Shown: positions 23,701 through 38,451 of the stretch, piece after piece
Layout: every line of letters starts with the position of its first letter
How positions within the stretch are numbered: the first letter of the stretch is position 1
Source: Heterotrichella gracilis
Taxonomy: Eukaryota > Sar > Xanthophyceae > Tribonematales > Xanthonemataceae
NCBI GenBank assembly: GCA_032358255.1
Contig: JAULBX010008883.1
Span: 1 to 64,000, forward strand
DNA: 64,000 nucleotides
Reading direction: 5' to 3'
Notes under the pieces: generated by a model
Told to the model about the DNA's origin: nothing
Seen by the model: the letters and a program-made list of their open reading frames with translations, nothing else
Database searches by the model: none
Made by a program: the position numbers and the translations under genes

Positions 23701-25358
23701 GATGAGCATGTTGCTTTTCCTCCCCTTGCAGACTATGCGGACAGCGTTGTTGAGCTGAAAGACGTGCCTGCGGAGCAGTGGGGGGTGCACAAGGAGGCGA
23801 TGCTCAGCGACACGCGCATTCTGGTGGGTGGTGATGGCAGTGGCGGTGGTGATGCGGCTGGTGGGAGTGGGGGCCTGTGCATTTGTTCACATGCATGTGA
23901 TGCCTTGCCCCTCCACTGCATGCCTCATACCGTATGAGTCATACACACATACATGCATACGTCACGTGTGTAGATTAACTACCATGCACCTCGCCTCCGG
24001 AGGACGCTGTGTGCAGAGGAAGGGATGAGCACGCACTCATAAAGCATGTTGGAATCTATACATCTAGATTTCTATGAACTGTACAAATATCATGCAATGG
24101 TTTGTACCTCATGCTATGGCCACCTGCAGGGCGGTCTGCTGTGCCGCACCACATACAGTTCCCCGTTATATCGCTGCCTGGTGTATAATGCCTGCCCCTA
24201 ATTTACCCTGGCTGTGTGCCTGCAGGACGTGCTGCTGCACAACTCCGATCGCCACCACGGCCACTTCCTGTTTGCTGAGCACTGGGCGGAGGGGCAGTGG
24301 GTGGGCAGCCACTGGAGGGGCGACATGCGGCCAATGCTCATCGACCATGCGGCAGGTAGGAGGAAGGGAGGGGGGGGGGTGGGGGGTGCAAAGGGTCAAG
24401 GTTTGCAGAGACGAGGGCTTAGAGCAGGAGTTGGCGGCGGGCACCCAGAATGAGCTCTCCTCACATCCCTTAATGTTAGTTCCCACTTGTAATCTATTCT
24501 TTGGCTCACCAGGGGGACGCAAATATGCGGTCATGTTCCCTGGGGGTCATGTCCCTCCTCCCCCTGACCCTCCTCCATGCCACCACTCCTACTCACCCTC
24601 TTGCCCCCAGGTTTCCGCAAGGAGGCAGATGTGACCATGGAACATGATAACGCATTCCAGACGGGCCCAGTCACCTGCGTGGCTGCCCACACCTACTTGA
24701 GGCTGCGCTTCCTGGATGCGGCAGCAATCACAAGCCGATTCTCACAGGTGGGTGCGCTGCGGGCACATGCTGGATGGCGACTATGGATTCTAGTCTAGGG
24801 TGCACTGCAGGCACATGCTGTTGGCTACCACCGGCCATAAGCCCTAGTCAAGGGTGTCCTGCAAACGCCGGCTGCGGACCGACCTCACTTTGTGCCGTGC
24901 CCAGGTGCTGAGTGAGAGGGAGATGCGCGAGATGCTGCACAGGCGGAACTACATTCTCAGGTAAGGCTGGGGGTGTGTCTCAAAAATTATGGTGGAATTT
25001 TTATCCAAATGAGAAGGGGAAGCATGTGACCAGGGGTGTGCGGTGAATGGCGCGGTGGGCACAGAAGCACCTGCATGTGAACCTTATGATTGTCACTCTG
25101 GAGGTGCATTTGCATCATCACTCAAATGCCTACACGTCTTGATGAGTTGTGAGGGCGTCTGGTTGATGAACTGGTCCACAAGAGTCGACTGATCATTCCC
25201 TACAACTGTTTGAAATGCAATAGATAGTCTCAGGTGTGTCATGACATTGTGGCACATCTGACCTGGTTCCCTCCCCTCCCTTCAGGTACCTCGATCAGAA
25301 GGTGGAGGAGGCGGGGTATGGCAAGACGGTGGTGGAGCATCCCTTTTTGGAAATCTAA
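20745..25358 (+). CDS. FAM20-like secretory-pathway kinase
   Basis: Ten exons join in phase: 20745-21775, 22143-22323, 22588-22682, 22895-22959, 23227-23343, 23732-23823, 24226-24355, 24611-24747, 24905-24960, 25286-25358 (TAA). The product is about 658 aa. The C-terminal half has the hallmarks of the FAM20/Golgi casein kinase fold: WHRVPIEWVAYELN followed by LGMDYVPPVAYR, the catalytic loop LLHNSDRHHGHF, and the metal-binding LIDHA in the DFG position. Family members phosphorylate secreted proteins or glycosaminoglycan xylose in the Golgi lumen; which substrate applies here cannot be told. The first exon is a long open frame with a Ser/Thr/Pro-rich stretch before VELPSVSTCTVQHPGA. Its 5' half is unusual in composition, may contain an unrecognised intron, and shows no clear membrane anchor, so the true start is uncertain. 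The last exons are partly duplicated at 9.5-10.2 kb. Confidence 0.75.
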
Positions 25359-27446
25359 GAGCGCTCGCCTTGGAGATGGTTGAGCTGGAGGTGCGGGTCA
25401 AGGCACAGTATTTACCTGGGATAGGGACAAAGGGAGGCAAAAGGCACGGCGGTGTATTTGACAAGTGATTGGGCGTAGGCTCTAGCCTTGTTGATGTTGA
25501 GTGTGGTGTGTTGGATAGGCTTTTAGTGAACACATTTTGTATTGGATGGCGTTTGGGGTGTTGGGTGTGGCTAAAGTGGGAAGGGGGGAGGGCATCGATG
25601 CAGGTGACAGCTGGTGCAACCAGGCACTGCACCATGCTTGTTGTGAGCTTCTGAACGGTTGCAACTTTTGAGCCGTGCTGCCAACGCATCGCAGCATGGC
25701 TTTTAGCAAATAAATGTTGATTATGGTATGAACCGGTGTCAGTTGACGCACAGGTTGCACGGGGTGGCACCCCTCACTTTTCTGCTGTTTCAATTGCTTT
25801 CCAAGCTGTGGTGGGGCCACAGGGGGACCGCCCACGTGGTACACCGCCACGCGGTGTACGTCATTTCTATTTAGTATCGAAAGAACCGTGTAAGACAGGT
25901 CCAAACTGTGCATCTTGCCAGTGCTCTCCTAGACAGCATGTGTCCTTGTGTCTGCTTCGCATGGGTTTTCAAGATATTACATGGTAGACGTTGCGCATCA
26001 GGCAATGCACATTTCCATGATGACCTCCAGTAGGTCAATGGGTTTGCTTGAAGTTGGTCAATGGTGTGCAATGCTGTGCCTGCAACCTGCCCTCCATTGA
26101 GCAATGGTTGGAATTGGGTACATCGTTGCGATACTGTACATGTATATACAGCAGTGTTTTTCATTATCACCTGCAAGATTAGGCTATTTAACAGGTGTAG
26201 TTCCCCATCCTACATATCAGTTAGGTACTACTAGGCTAGTAACGTACTATGTCATGTGCGCCACACGTGCCACGCCTTAGACTGTCAGTTGTGATTCCCT
26301 GTAGCAGGCCTAGGTGTTTAGCCGCTGACCGCCGGTGCCTGTGCCTGGACATAGTGCCTCCCTGGATGATCCCTTCACACATGTGAGCTGTCCACAATGA
26401 TTTGTATGGCTAAATTTGAATTATGAATTCATGTCAACATTTTATCTTGCTACTTGTAACAGTGAAATGTCCATTTGTGCACTCTGATTTGTGACAAGTG
26501 TGTACAAAGTTTGCAGCTGAATTATTGTAATTTTAAAACCCTACAGTAGGGTAATCCAAATGATAATAGCCCCATGCTTTACTCAAGGCTTCGGTGCATG
26601 CCACGGCGTCCATGAAAAGCAGTGCCAAGCTTGAGAGGACATGCATGCCGCTGCAAGCTGCAGCACCTTGAATTATTTTCTCCAGCTGGGACAATGCCGC
26701 GAGCTTGACACAGTGTCACTGGCAAAGTAAAAAAACATTGATGCGCTCGCCATAATGGTTATAATCACTGATGCATTTCACGTCATAATCGTTGATCAAT
26801 TCAAGTGATGAAGTTATCATCAGCACAGCAGATTTTTGGAGCTCATTACAGTAATTGCAGACTCGGACCTGGTCCAACTTGGCAACACCATAAAAGCTAG
26901 ATTATATTTTCGAGTACGCAACTATGATACATGCAACGGTGCCTGCAACAGCTTCCTGCGCCATGACTAACTGATGCCGCTCGAAGGTGCATGTGCAGCC
27001 TACTGTGGACGACAACAGCGTGCTTCCAACAATGAAGTATCAGCGATATCACTGCAACGTAGGACCAACTGTCTGCACATTGCGAGACGTGAACCAGAAA
27101 CCCAGAAGAAAATGCAGCCCCAATCGCTGTCGCTTGCCGACATGCACTGCGCCTGAATCCATTTGGGGCAGCCCAAGCGAAGTATAGTACAAAGCATGCA
27201 CACACCAGTGGCCCCTTACTCCCATGCCACTTGGCTGTGCCACACAGCGCGTGCTCGCCCTTGGTACATTGGCACAAGCGGAAAACATCAGTACAGATAG
27301 CAGCAACAAGCACTGAGGCTTACAGGGCCCTGGCAGCTATGGGAACGCCTCACATCCTGCCCTCACCAGGGTTGAAGCAGCGCCCAAATACAACCATTAT
27401 CATGGTAATTCAAAGCTGAATCACGTCTCGCATCCTGCTGGACCGC
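25359..27446. other. Intergenic, no gene seen
   Basis: About 2.1 kb between the kinase stop and the protease stop (convergent genes). The longest open frame (26897-27313, minus) has no family motif and weak coding character. AT-rich patches lie at 26390-26540. Nothing else is recognised. Confidence 0.5.
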
Positions 27447-29846
<2,400 letters not shown>

Positions 29847-30315
29847 GGCTGGCCAACCTGGTTGTGGCAGGGCTGCAAAAGGAACACAGGACGAAGAGAT
29901 GGACGTGGAACACCGGGTGTTCCAACGTTTTGTGCAGAAAGCTGATAAGTTTGGGCCATATGAGGATTTTGCTCCGAAACTCTTGGTGGCCTTACGTGTT
30001 CACCCCTCACGTTTTGCATAGTTAGAACACCTCCCTTGATATGCATGCATGCATGTGCTGTAGCTATTTTATTGCTGTGTTAACGGGCATATGCGGCAAA
30101 CTCCGACCGCCGAACGTTTTGTCGAAGGCACTTTTGTCTGCCCATGTCGTCCCCTGGGTGCTAAACCCTTAAACAGCGCGCAAATAGTGTTGGGCGTATT
30201 GCATGCTCCTGAGCAAGTCGTGGCTTGTATACGCTGGTTGACAAGTGGCTGCAAAGCTTATAGCTTCCTCTCAGTCTGCTGAGCTCTGCAGCGCCGGTTT
30301 GCGCTCAGCATCTGC
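29847..30315. promoter_or_regulatory. Shared upstream region of protease and HAKAI-like genes
   Basis: 469 bases separate two divergent start codons (29846 minus, 30316 plus), so both 5' UTRs and promoters must fit here. No recognisable element beyond a GCATGCATGCATG patch at 30042-30055. Confidence 0.45.
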
Positions 30316-31159
30316 ATGGCCTCCGACCAGGCTAGGATGGCTGCACATGCCCAGGCTGCCCATTCAAAGGTGAGCTGCAACGGTGGGAGGGAACCTGTAT
30401 GGAGGTGACGAACTCGTCATATCTTCAGCTCTCATCAACCGTCGCAGTACTGCTTTGGCAGCTGACAAGGGCCTGTGTGGCGCAGGCACAAGAACAGCCC
30501 ACACAGCTGGGGTACCTCCATCGGCGCACGAAAGGCAACAAAGTACACTTCTGCATCAGCTGCAACTTCCCTATCGCTACCTACGGACGGCTATGGCAGT
30601 GTGGCCACGTCTTCTGCCTCACCTGTGCAACGGACATGGAGAAGTGCTTCTTGTAAGCTTGCTCCAGTGCTGTTGCTGCCCCGCAACCTGTTTGGGCTTT
30701 TGACCCTCTGCCCACAACAGAATAGCTTTACTCATCTGCCACTGTATGTTGCAGGTGTAACAGCTTGATTGCAAGGGTAGAACGGATATCGCAGGAGCAA
30801 GGCATCCTCATCTCCCCAGCCACATTGCAAGGCTTCAAGAGTAAGTCTTCCATGTCTATTTTGCAATACAAAACTTGCCCTTTTGCAGTCAAGCGCACGT
30901 CAGAAGTTTTGTAGCTTACATTTTCGCGGTGCGAGCCAGTGGCCCCCTAACTACGCCTCTGTGCGTTCCCTTTCTTTCTTTCTTTCTTTCTTTCGTTGCC
31001 GCTACAAGCAACGTTACGGTAGCAACTGCACGCTCATGGCAGGGGTGTACAAAACGTACCAAAAGTCTGTGTTGCTGTGCAGGTGAAGAGGATTTTGCAC
31101 AGCACGCAAAGAAGTTGAAACAACAGTTAACAGCCATTGCTGTGGGGACGTCACGCTGA
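30316..31159 (+). CDS. HAKAI: Small HAKAI/CBLL1-type RING E3 ligase
   Basis: Four exons: 30316-30369, 30429-30652 (acceptor could instead be 30485), 30755-30840, 31083-31159. The product is about 146 aa, starting MASDQARMAAHAQ. The centre reads HRRTKGNKVHFCISCNFPI, then GRLWQCGHVFCLTC, then EKCFLCNSLIARVERI: a C3HC4 RING in the arrangement of HAKAI (CBLL1), the E3 ligase associated with the m6A mRNA methyltransferase complex. The tail (EEDFAQHAKKLKQQL) stands where HAKAI has its second, phosphotyrosine-pocket zinc finger region. That finger and the long Pro-rich tail of animal and plant HAKAI are absent here, so this is a minimal version. It converges with the DEAD-box gene, 466 bases between stops. 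The role in m6A deposition is inferred from family membership. Confidence 0.75.
30970..30994. repeat. (TTTC)6 microsatellite
   Basis: Six TTTC units in the third intron of the HAKAI-like gene, forming a polypyrimidine stretch about 85 bases before the exon-4 acceptor. Confidence 0.9.
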
Positions 31160-31625
31160 CACCACCAGTACCGAGGGATATGCACGGGTTTTAGTAGTCA
31201 GCAAATTGTAACTGGTTGAGCACGAGTCGGTTGTATGCGGACCCTCACGCCCCAGGAGGCTAACGCCAAAAGCCCTAACATGGCCAAGATGCCAAAGGGC
31301 CTGGCATCAGGTGGAAATAATGCATACGCTATGCTGCTATGCTATTGCTGTATGTGAAAACACGTGTACTGTAATCAACTTCCATATCTTAATGGCTATG
31401 GTTCTGTGGATTTGCATCTCGACAGTGCAACTCCAAACTGCGTTGAGCCAACTGCAGGCATGCTGACCTATGCACCGCATTGCAAAAGCAGGGCAGCTGT
31501 CAGAAAGCTGGGCTGCACTTGTCCTGATCTGCCAAGCATTGTTGTTGCCGCCGGCGCTCATGCATCTCAAACCATCGCTGGCGGCATCCTGCATCCTTAC
31601 TATCCGTAGCCTGGGCGCGCGCGGC
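31160..31625. other. Convergent 3' intergenic region
   Basis: Between the HAKAI-like stop and the DEAD-box stop. No gene is seen; it should hold the two 3' UTRs. Confidence 0.5.
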
Positions 31626-33971
31626 CTAGTCATCCCACGCATCGTCTGCAGCGCCCTGGGCTTGTGTGGTGTCCACAGCAGCCATGTACTTGTACTTGTC
31701 ATCCACCTGGACCGCCGCCGACGCCCCCGTCTGCATCACGCCGCTAGCGCCAGCCTTGATGTCGTTCTTGAACTTGATGATCTCCTCCTTCTCCCGCTGC
31801 CGCGCCGCCTTGCCCGTGGCAAAGGCAAAGCTGTTGCCAGCCTCCAGGTCAGCCAGGGCCTTCTTGATTTGCGACACCAGGTACACGTCCTTGTCGGTGT
31901 AGAAGGACACCGCGCGCCCTGTGCGCCCAGCGCGCCCGGTACGCCCTGCAGCCAGAGGGGTGGTGTAAGTATTCCTGGGGCTGAGCAACAGGTAGACACA
32001 TGGCTGTGCGGTTTAGGGTTTAGGGTTGCCATCAAAAGGGTTCTGCGCAGGTGCACTGATGGAAGGCATCCCAAAGGACAATGGGCCAAACTGCAGTACC
32101 AGACACCAGCTGCTCCTTCAAGCATCAGCCAGGGGTAGCCACAGTACAAATCTGGACAGACATCGTTTAGCGCATGAGCCAGGGTTGCATGGGGTGTAGT
32201 TGTGTGCTTACCCACTCGGTGCACATACTCCTCAAAGGTCTTTGGCAGGTCCAGGTTGATGACCACCTCCACCCCCTTCACATCCAGCCCTCTGCTGGCC
32301 ACATCAGTGGCCACCAGCACCGGCACCCGGCCCTCCGAAAAGGACTTGAGCGCAGACTCCCGCTCCCGCTGGTCCAGGCCCCCATGCAGCGGCACAGCGT
32401 CCACAGTGTTCTCACACAGGGCCGCCGCCACGTCGTCGCAGCGGATCTTGCGGTCCACAAACACGATGGTCATGGGCATGGCGCGCCCGTTGCTCTTGGC
32501 CTCCAGGCCCTCCTCCATGAGCAGACCCACCACGTCGCCAAACTTGTCCACATCGGTGGTGCGCACCAGCTGCTGGAGCACGTTGGCGGTGGGCGTGCTG
32601 ACTTGGCCAACCTGCAGGGGACAAGGGGGTGTCAGCGGCAGAGGGGCCTCAGATCGCGCAAGGCGATGCGGCAATCGGTGCAAACCATGCCAGGGCTGGA
32701 CTGCTTGGTGCCGCTTGTGAAAGGCTGACTGTGAACCTGGCTGTAAGCTGGAAGGCTCATACCCAAAAACCTCATAGCTAGATGCAGCAAAGGCGGCTGT
32801 TTCCTGCTTATGACGAGGCATGCATATGGTCCCAGCGGGATGGCAGCGAGGCGCGTGCAAAAGCTGGGCGCTCACCTTCACTTTGATTGGCTTGTTCAGG
32901 TAGGTGGACGCCAGCTTCTCAATCTCCTCGGGCATTGTGGCGCTGAACAGCAGCGTCTGGTGCTGGGGAGGCACGTTGTCCATCACCTCTGAGATCTGCG
33001 GGTAGAACCCCATGTCCATCATCCTGTCAGCCTCATCCAGCACCACGAAGCTCACCCTGTTCAGGTTGGTGTTGTGGCTGTGCAGGTGGTCGATGAAGCG
33101 CCCAGGCGTGGCAACCACAATCTGCACGCCTGACCGCAGCGCCTGCCGCTGCTCCTGCATGCTGGCGCCACCACCGCCGCCCACCACGATGCAGCTCTTC
33201 ACCCCCACAGCTGACCTGGCAAAGTCCTTCACCTCCGCCTCAATCTGCTGCGCAAGCTCCCGGGTGGGCGCCAGCACCACAGCGATTGGCCCATCCCCGC
33301 GGCGTGTGGGGGGCTGGTTGAGGCAATGTTGGATCATAGGGATGGCGAAGGAGGCGGTTTTGCCACTGCCAGTCTCGGCACACCCCAGGATGTCTTTGCC
33401 TGTGAGTGCTACGGGCACGCCCTGGCACTGGATTGGCGTTGGCGCCTCGTACTTCTTGGCTTTGATGTCAGTCACCAGGGATGGATGAAGGCACTGCAAG
33501 GGATGGGCGGTGAGTCATGTAATTAACATCCAACCCAAACCCAGAACATATCCCCCAAGCTCTGCCCGCAGCACGGACATGCAGGTATGACAACACCAAC
33601 GCTGGACGTACCATGTCATCAAAGCTCTCCACGGGCGCTGTGGGGACGAACACCCCTCCCTCTTGCTCCACGCTGACATCCAGCCGTTCACGGGCCTCCT
33701 TCACCTGCTGATCTGTCATCGCCTGGACGCGGGCTGACGGCTTCCACTCTGCAAAGATGGGGCCAGATGGGCCCTTGCCACCGCCATCGGAGTTGAGGCT
33801 TGAGGAGCTCCCCTCTCGACGCATGCGGTCTGGTTGTCTGTATGAGCCACCGCCCGAGGGCCGGTCTCTGCTGTAGTCCTGGCGGCCGTCATTGTCTGCA
33901 CCTGCCTTTTCTGGTGTTGGTGGCTTACCGCTGCCGCCAGAGTTGCGTAGGTGTGGTGGTACGTATGGCAT
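31626..33971 (-). CDS. DEAD-box ATP-dependent RNA helicase
   Basis: Four exons join in phase: 33971-33612, 33493-32876, 32611-32212, 31945-31626. The product is 565 aa. It starts MPYVPPHLRN, the Tyr-Val-Pro-Pro-His-Leu-Arg opening typical of Ded1/DDX3- and DDX-type proteins, and has a Gly/Ser/Arg-rich N-terminus. All helicase motifs are present in order: Q motif (YEAPTPIQCQ), AETGSGKT, PTRELA, GG, TPGR, DEAD (VLDEADRMMDMGF), SAT, then VFVDRKIRCDD, ATDVASRGLD, and HRVG joined across an intron to RTGRAGRTGRA. ATP-driven unwinding of RNA duplexes is expected; the specific target (splicing, ribosome assembly or translation) cannot be read from the sequence. The C-terminus is Ala/Asp-rich and ends AADDAWDD. 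The repeated RTGRAGRTGRA is longer than the usual HRIGRTGRxG. The gene is divergent from DPH5. Confidence 0.92.
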
Positions 33972-34631
33972 GATTGGAGCGATCTGGTGCTGGAGTGGGC
34001 TTGTTGTGTGCGGGCACTTGAAACCAGGGATCAATTACAAGCGTTGGTGCGCGCCATGGTTGCAATATTTGTCTTTGCTAGACGATGTCAACGTGTAGTT
34101 GATAACCTTATAAGCAGGAGCTGAAATAGGAGAGTGCACATATATCAGCATCAGTTTGGGATGCCCGAGTCTGCAGTCAGCCGCCCAGTGCAGAGCCCCC
34201 CCTGGTTTCCCGCCAAAACCCCTGAGAACACCATATTCAGACGCACAAAACATGACGGACTGGTGCTTCTGGGCACACCTTCAAAAGTTGAATAGCAAAC
34301 AGTGGGTTCGTTTGGTTGCGTTGGGTCACAGCAACATCACTCGTAACTGTGCAGCGCAGCCCAAACTATACATGTGCATGCATGCATGCATTGTAAACCT
34401 TGATTGCAACCCAGGACAACGCGGCAGACCTGCATAGAGCACCCGATTAAATAAACGCTGCCAGGCACTGGAAATATAACCTCGTATCATACGCGTACGG
34501 CAGTGCGGTGGCAAGCTTTGTGCCCTTCAAACCGTCTGTACACCTGGCCAGCGGCAACACACACTACCCGTGGAGCACTGCCCGCGCGGGCCTTGCAGCG
34601 GGCAGCTGTTCTAGCCCAACAAGGCTGCACC
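33972..34631. promoter_or_regulatory. Upstream region shared by DEAD-box and DPH5 genes
   Basis: 660 bases between divergent start codons with no coding exon seen. A GCATGCATGCATGC-type repeat lies at 34375-34391. No promoter element could be named. Confidence 0.4.
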
Positions 34632-36519
34632 ATGGTTCTCTACGTCGTGGGTCTGGGTTTGGCTGACGAACGAGACATAACCCTGAAGTACGTCTGCATT
34701 CTGGAAAGACTCACTCATCAGTGCTGGCCCACCTTTGGCTGCCCTTGTCATACTCAGGAAGGGTGTACTCAGCCGGTCACTGTACCTTCAACCCTTACAG
34801 GGGTTTGGAAGCTGTCAAGAAGAGCAGTCGCATATACCTGGAGATGTACACCTCCATATTGATGATAGACAAGGAGCGCCTAGTACGTGCTGCACCCCTC
34901 ACTGCACAGTGTGCCACTCCCTGCACAGCTAGCTCACAGAACCCATGGCTCCCTGTGGCACTCACATGAACGCCCACATTTGCAGGAAGCGTTCTATGGC
35001 AAGCCAGTCATTGTTGCTGACAGAGAAATGGTCGAGATGGTAAGAACTGGGTTGACTTGAGCACATGACCCTGCCTGCGTTGCGATGAGTGGGTGCTCTG
35101 ACCTCTGCTGCTTCTTGCAGCAAGCGGATGACATTTTGGAAGGAGCTGATGCGATTGATGTAGCCTTCCTTGTGGTTGGCGATCCATTTGGGTATGTTTG
35201 CACAGCTGCCGCCTTCGGCATCCACTGACACAACTGCCGATGCCTTGTAAATGTCATGAGTGACCTGCCTTGCCATCCCTCATCATATGAAGCCATTATT
35301 AGTGGCTAGATCAAGCGCATGTTCAAACCTTTGGAGATGTTCGAACCCCTAGCTATGTACCTCGATGCAGCGCCACCACCCACACTGACCTCCATCTACG
35401 CGCCAAGGAGCGCGGCATCACGGTCAAGGTCATCCACAACGCCTCCATCATGAACGCAATTGGGGCATGCGGGCTGCAGCTGTACCGCTTTGGCGAGGTA
35501 ACCCCCGCTGTGCACCCTGCATGCTTTGCTGACCGCCACTGTGCCATGCTCCGCTCCGACAGCCTATGCCACCCCACTGGAATTCGCAACACAGGCCACC
35601 ATGTGGGGTTGCGCGCCATGCGGTCCCCTTGCAAGCTTTCTCCATGAGAAGGGTCTCAAGCCATGCACCGGCTTGCGCCACAAAAATTGTGCTTGAGCCC
35701 ATCGCACATGTAAACAACATCCAACAGCAATGGTATACATGCATGCGCAACATACTCCGCTGCCTGCAGACCATCTCCATGGTGTTCTTCACCGACACCT
35801 GGCGCCCCGACAGCTGGTACGACAAGGTGGCGGCCAACCGCAAGCAGGGCCTGCACACGCTGTGCCTGCTGGACATCAAGGTCAAGGAGCCCTCACTGGC
35901 AGCACTGGCCAGGGGGAGGACGGTGTACGAGCCGCCTCGCTACATGACCGTCAACCAGGTGGGGCAAGGGGGGATGCATGTGCGCAAACCGCTTTGCTTG
36001 CTCCCTGCAGCAGGGACTTGTGAAGGAGGGAACAGTCTTCAGGACTGGCGCTCTCACGCACCTCCACCAACTCCATCGTTGGTGATGTGGGGCGCGCAAT
36101 TTATTTTGTGATATTATTGTATTTTATACTAATTATTCTATTATACATATTGCATTTTACTGTATGCGATGTTACCTTTGTCAGTCTACCCCCGCTTGTC
36201 GAGGTGTACATCAGCGCATTGCCACTGAGGCGCCTACCTAAATCCTCCACACACACAGGCTATTTATGCTTCCATTTCTTTCCAGGCTATTGAACAGCTG
36301 CTGGAGGTGGAGGCGGCTCGTGGTGAAGGGGCATACAGCGCAGAGACGCTGTGTGTGGGGGTGTCACGCCTGGGGTCAGATGACCAGCAGATTGTGGCTG
36401 GGCGCATGGACGAGCTGGCGGGGTATGAGTTTGGGCTGCCGCTGCATTCGCTGGTGATCGCTGGGAGCACGCACGTGATTGAGGAGGAGTTCTTGGAGCA
36501 GTTCCGGATTCAAAGCTGA
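34632..36519 (+). CDS. DPH5: Diphthine methyl ester synthase
   Basis: Seven exons join in phase: 34632-34687, 34801-34882, 34986-35039, 35121-35191, 35371-35497, 35770-35958, 36286-36519. The product is 270 aa, close to the usual 270-300. DPH5 is the SAM-dependent methyltransferase of diphthamide synthesis; it methylates the modified histidine of elongation factor 2 in the cytosol. The sequence follows the family throughout: [66 protein letters not shown] (the SAM-binding GDP loop), [19 protein letters not shown], then [20 protein letters not shown] and [13 protein letters not shown]. Nothing is missing or interrupted. It is expected to be a constitutive single-copy gene. Confidence 0.95.
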
Positions 36520-37271
36520 CATTTGCAGTGGCAAAAGGAGGGCAACTGCGGTGTGCACGGGGTTCTTTTGGAGGTGCAATTTGTGTGCTGCAGTAGGGCC
36601 AGCCATGGGCTGCAGAATGTGACCATCCAGCATGAACTGGGGTGCAGTGGGTGCTGATTATTGCCAGGCAGCATTTGTGACTGGGGTCCGTTGGCCGCAT
36701 GGGGTTGCAAGAGGTGGCCATAGTTGACCCAAACCCAACAGTGTACGTGAGTAGTGGCATGCCCTCCTTTTGGTGGCTGCATCCGTGGTTGTTATTTTGG
36801 AAGTCCCTTGTGTCATGACTGCGCGAGTGATGGTGCAGCTCAAGTATGGTGGACTTTATTGTGTGTCTTGTGAGTTCCCATTCTCTCTCTTGCTGGCCTG
36901 CACAGCCAGGTACAGCCAAAGTAGGGGTAGCTATTTGCCTATGCTAAGTTTACTCTAATTAGTATGTTTTTGACCCAAACTTTGGGCTAATTAAATGGCA
37001 GACCCTAAAGAGCTGCCCTACAGTAGGGTTTGAACTGCTGACATGGCAATGCCAGCTGGGCACCAATACCGACGTGGCACTGATTCGATTCCACGTGTCG
37101 CATGGAGCGATGTCGTTGCTGAAATCACCTTTCTATCCTGCAGATCGCCCTGCCTGTTGGTTCGTGTTGGCAAAGCTCGATACTTGTACCCCGAAACTAC
37201 GCCTCACCAGGTTGTTCCCACGTCCTTCGCTCCCTCTTACGTCTGTAACCACTGTCTGTCACTCAGTCACC
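36520..37271. other. Intergenic, no gene seen
   Basis: DPH5 3' flank and PsbTn 5' flank. It contains two CCTA(A/C)A/TAGGGT-type fragments near 37000-37030 and no supported exon. Confidence 0.5.
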
Positions 37272-37871
37272 ATGATGGCCGCACTCACCTCCTCCTCCAC
37301 TGTCATGCGCCCAGCAGCGCGCCAGCAGGTGTGCGTCCGCGCACAGGCCGTGCGCCAGGCACCAGCCCCAGTGCAGGTATGCGACGCCTGCTTTTACTAT
37401 ATGCAACTATCATAGTTTGGCTATGGACTAGCTGAGCAGCAGCACCTAGAACTCACGCTGTGGTTGGGGGTTTTAATGGACCGCGTTCGTGAGTTTGTGC
37501 CTTGCTCGACATGCGTTGGGTCTTTGAGGCCGGTGCACCCTCCTCCTTTTACCGCATATACTTGGACTGAAACCATATTATTATTGAGAGGTGAAAGTGG
37601 GTTTCATCCTCGAAGGCATCCCGGGGGCATCAGGCTTTCTTCCCTGGGTTAGCTGCATTATCCTGAACAATTGGGCTGTCGTTGAAGCGAGTTTCCTTTG
37701 ACTGTGCAGAAGAAGGAGCACAAGCCCATGTTCGCCCTGGCCGTGGCAGGCATTGCAGCAGCCATGCTCATCCAGGCCACACCAGCAATGGCCGATGACA
37801 TCAAGCCAAAGATCTGCGCCCACAACCCAACAGCAAAGATCTGCCTAAAGAACTCCGTGAACAGCAAGTAG
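37272..37871 (+). CDS. PSBTN: Photosystem II 5 kDa luminal subunit (PsbTn)
   Basis: Two exons, 37272-37376 and 37710-37871 (TAG), join in phase 0 to give 88 aa. The N-terminus is a Ser/Ala/Arg-rich chloroplast transit peptide (MMAALTSSSTVMRPAARQQ). A hydrophobic lumen-targeting segment follows (FALAVAGIAAAMLIQ) with an Ala-x-Ala cleavage site at TPAMA. The mature part is ~29 residues, starting DDIKPKICAHNPTAKICLK, with two cysteines spaced as in the plant PsbTn proteins, whose tail carries the same PTAKIC. PsbTn binds the luminal face of photosystem II. Together the two targeting signals identify a photosynthetic host with a nucleus-encoded thylakoid-lumen protein. The second ATG (37275) could serve equally as start. 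Confidence 0.85.
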
Positions 37872-38451
37872 ACTGGAACCGTTGTATGTCAGCGTATTGT
37901 GGGGAGATGCGAGTGGTGAAGAGCCGAACAGCCTTGTGGGGGAGGCGTTGAGTGTTGCAACAGTGTTGTTGTGAAGTAGCCTTGTATGTGCTGAGTGCAC
38001 CAGTACAAGCAGGATAGACAGTCACTGTCTCCGTGTACCATCACTTTGTAACTTGTACAACTATTTACGGCGTCTCAAAGCTCAGCTATACTAGCTATGC
38101 TAGTGATTATGCAGGTGGCTGTGCCACCCTTTGACCTCTTTGCCATCATTGGCCCACATTTGGGTTTGGTGAGATGGTTGCAATGTGTAGTGCACTTGTG
38201 GGCTCATCACACTGGACGCTGAAGTACACCGCTGTTGCCACCACACTCACTGGAAGCATATATCTAGGAAATCAGGGTGCTGGACCCACATCAGAAAAGT
38301 TTGGCAGCAAAACGTTCGTGATACTTGGTGGTGGTGGACCTATATAAGTGGCTAGGCAAGCACAACACTACCTACTTGCCCATGAAGAAAGAACAGGGAA
38401 CTCATGTGGTTTTGGGCTTAAGCAAAGGTGGTCATCCATGGGTTACGTCCC
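37872..38451. other. Convergent intergenic region
   Basis: Between the PsbTn stop and the hydrolase stop. No gene is seen. Confidence 0.5.

Noticed and set aside
26897-27313. 138-codon minus-strand open frame with hydrophobic stretches
   Set aside because: No start context, motif, splice partner or coding bias that I could see; treated as chance.
31470-32728. Two long plus-strand open frames
   Set aside because: Both are antisense to DEAD-box helicase exons with clear motifs; no family signature in these frames.
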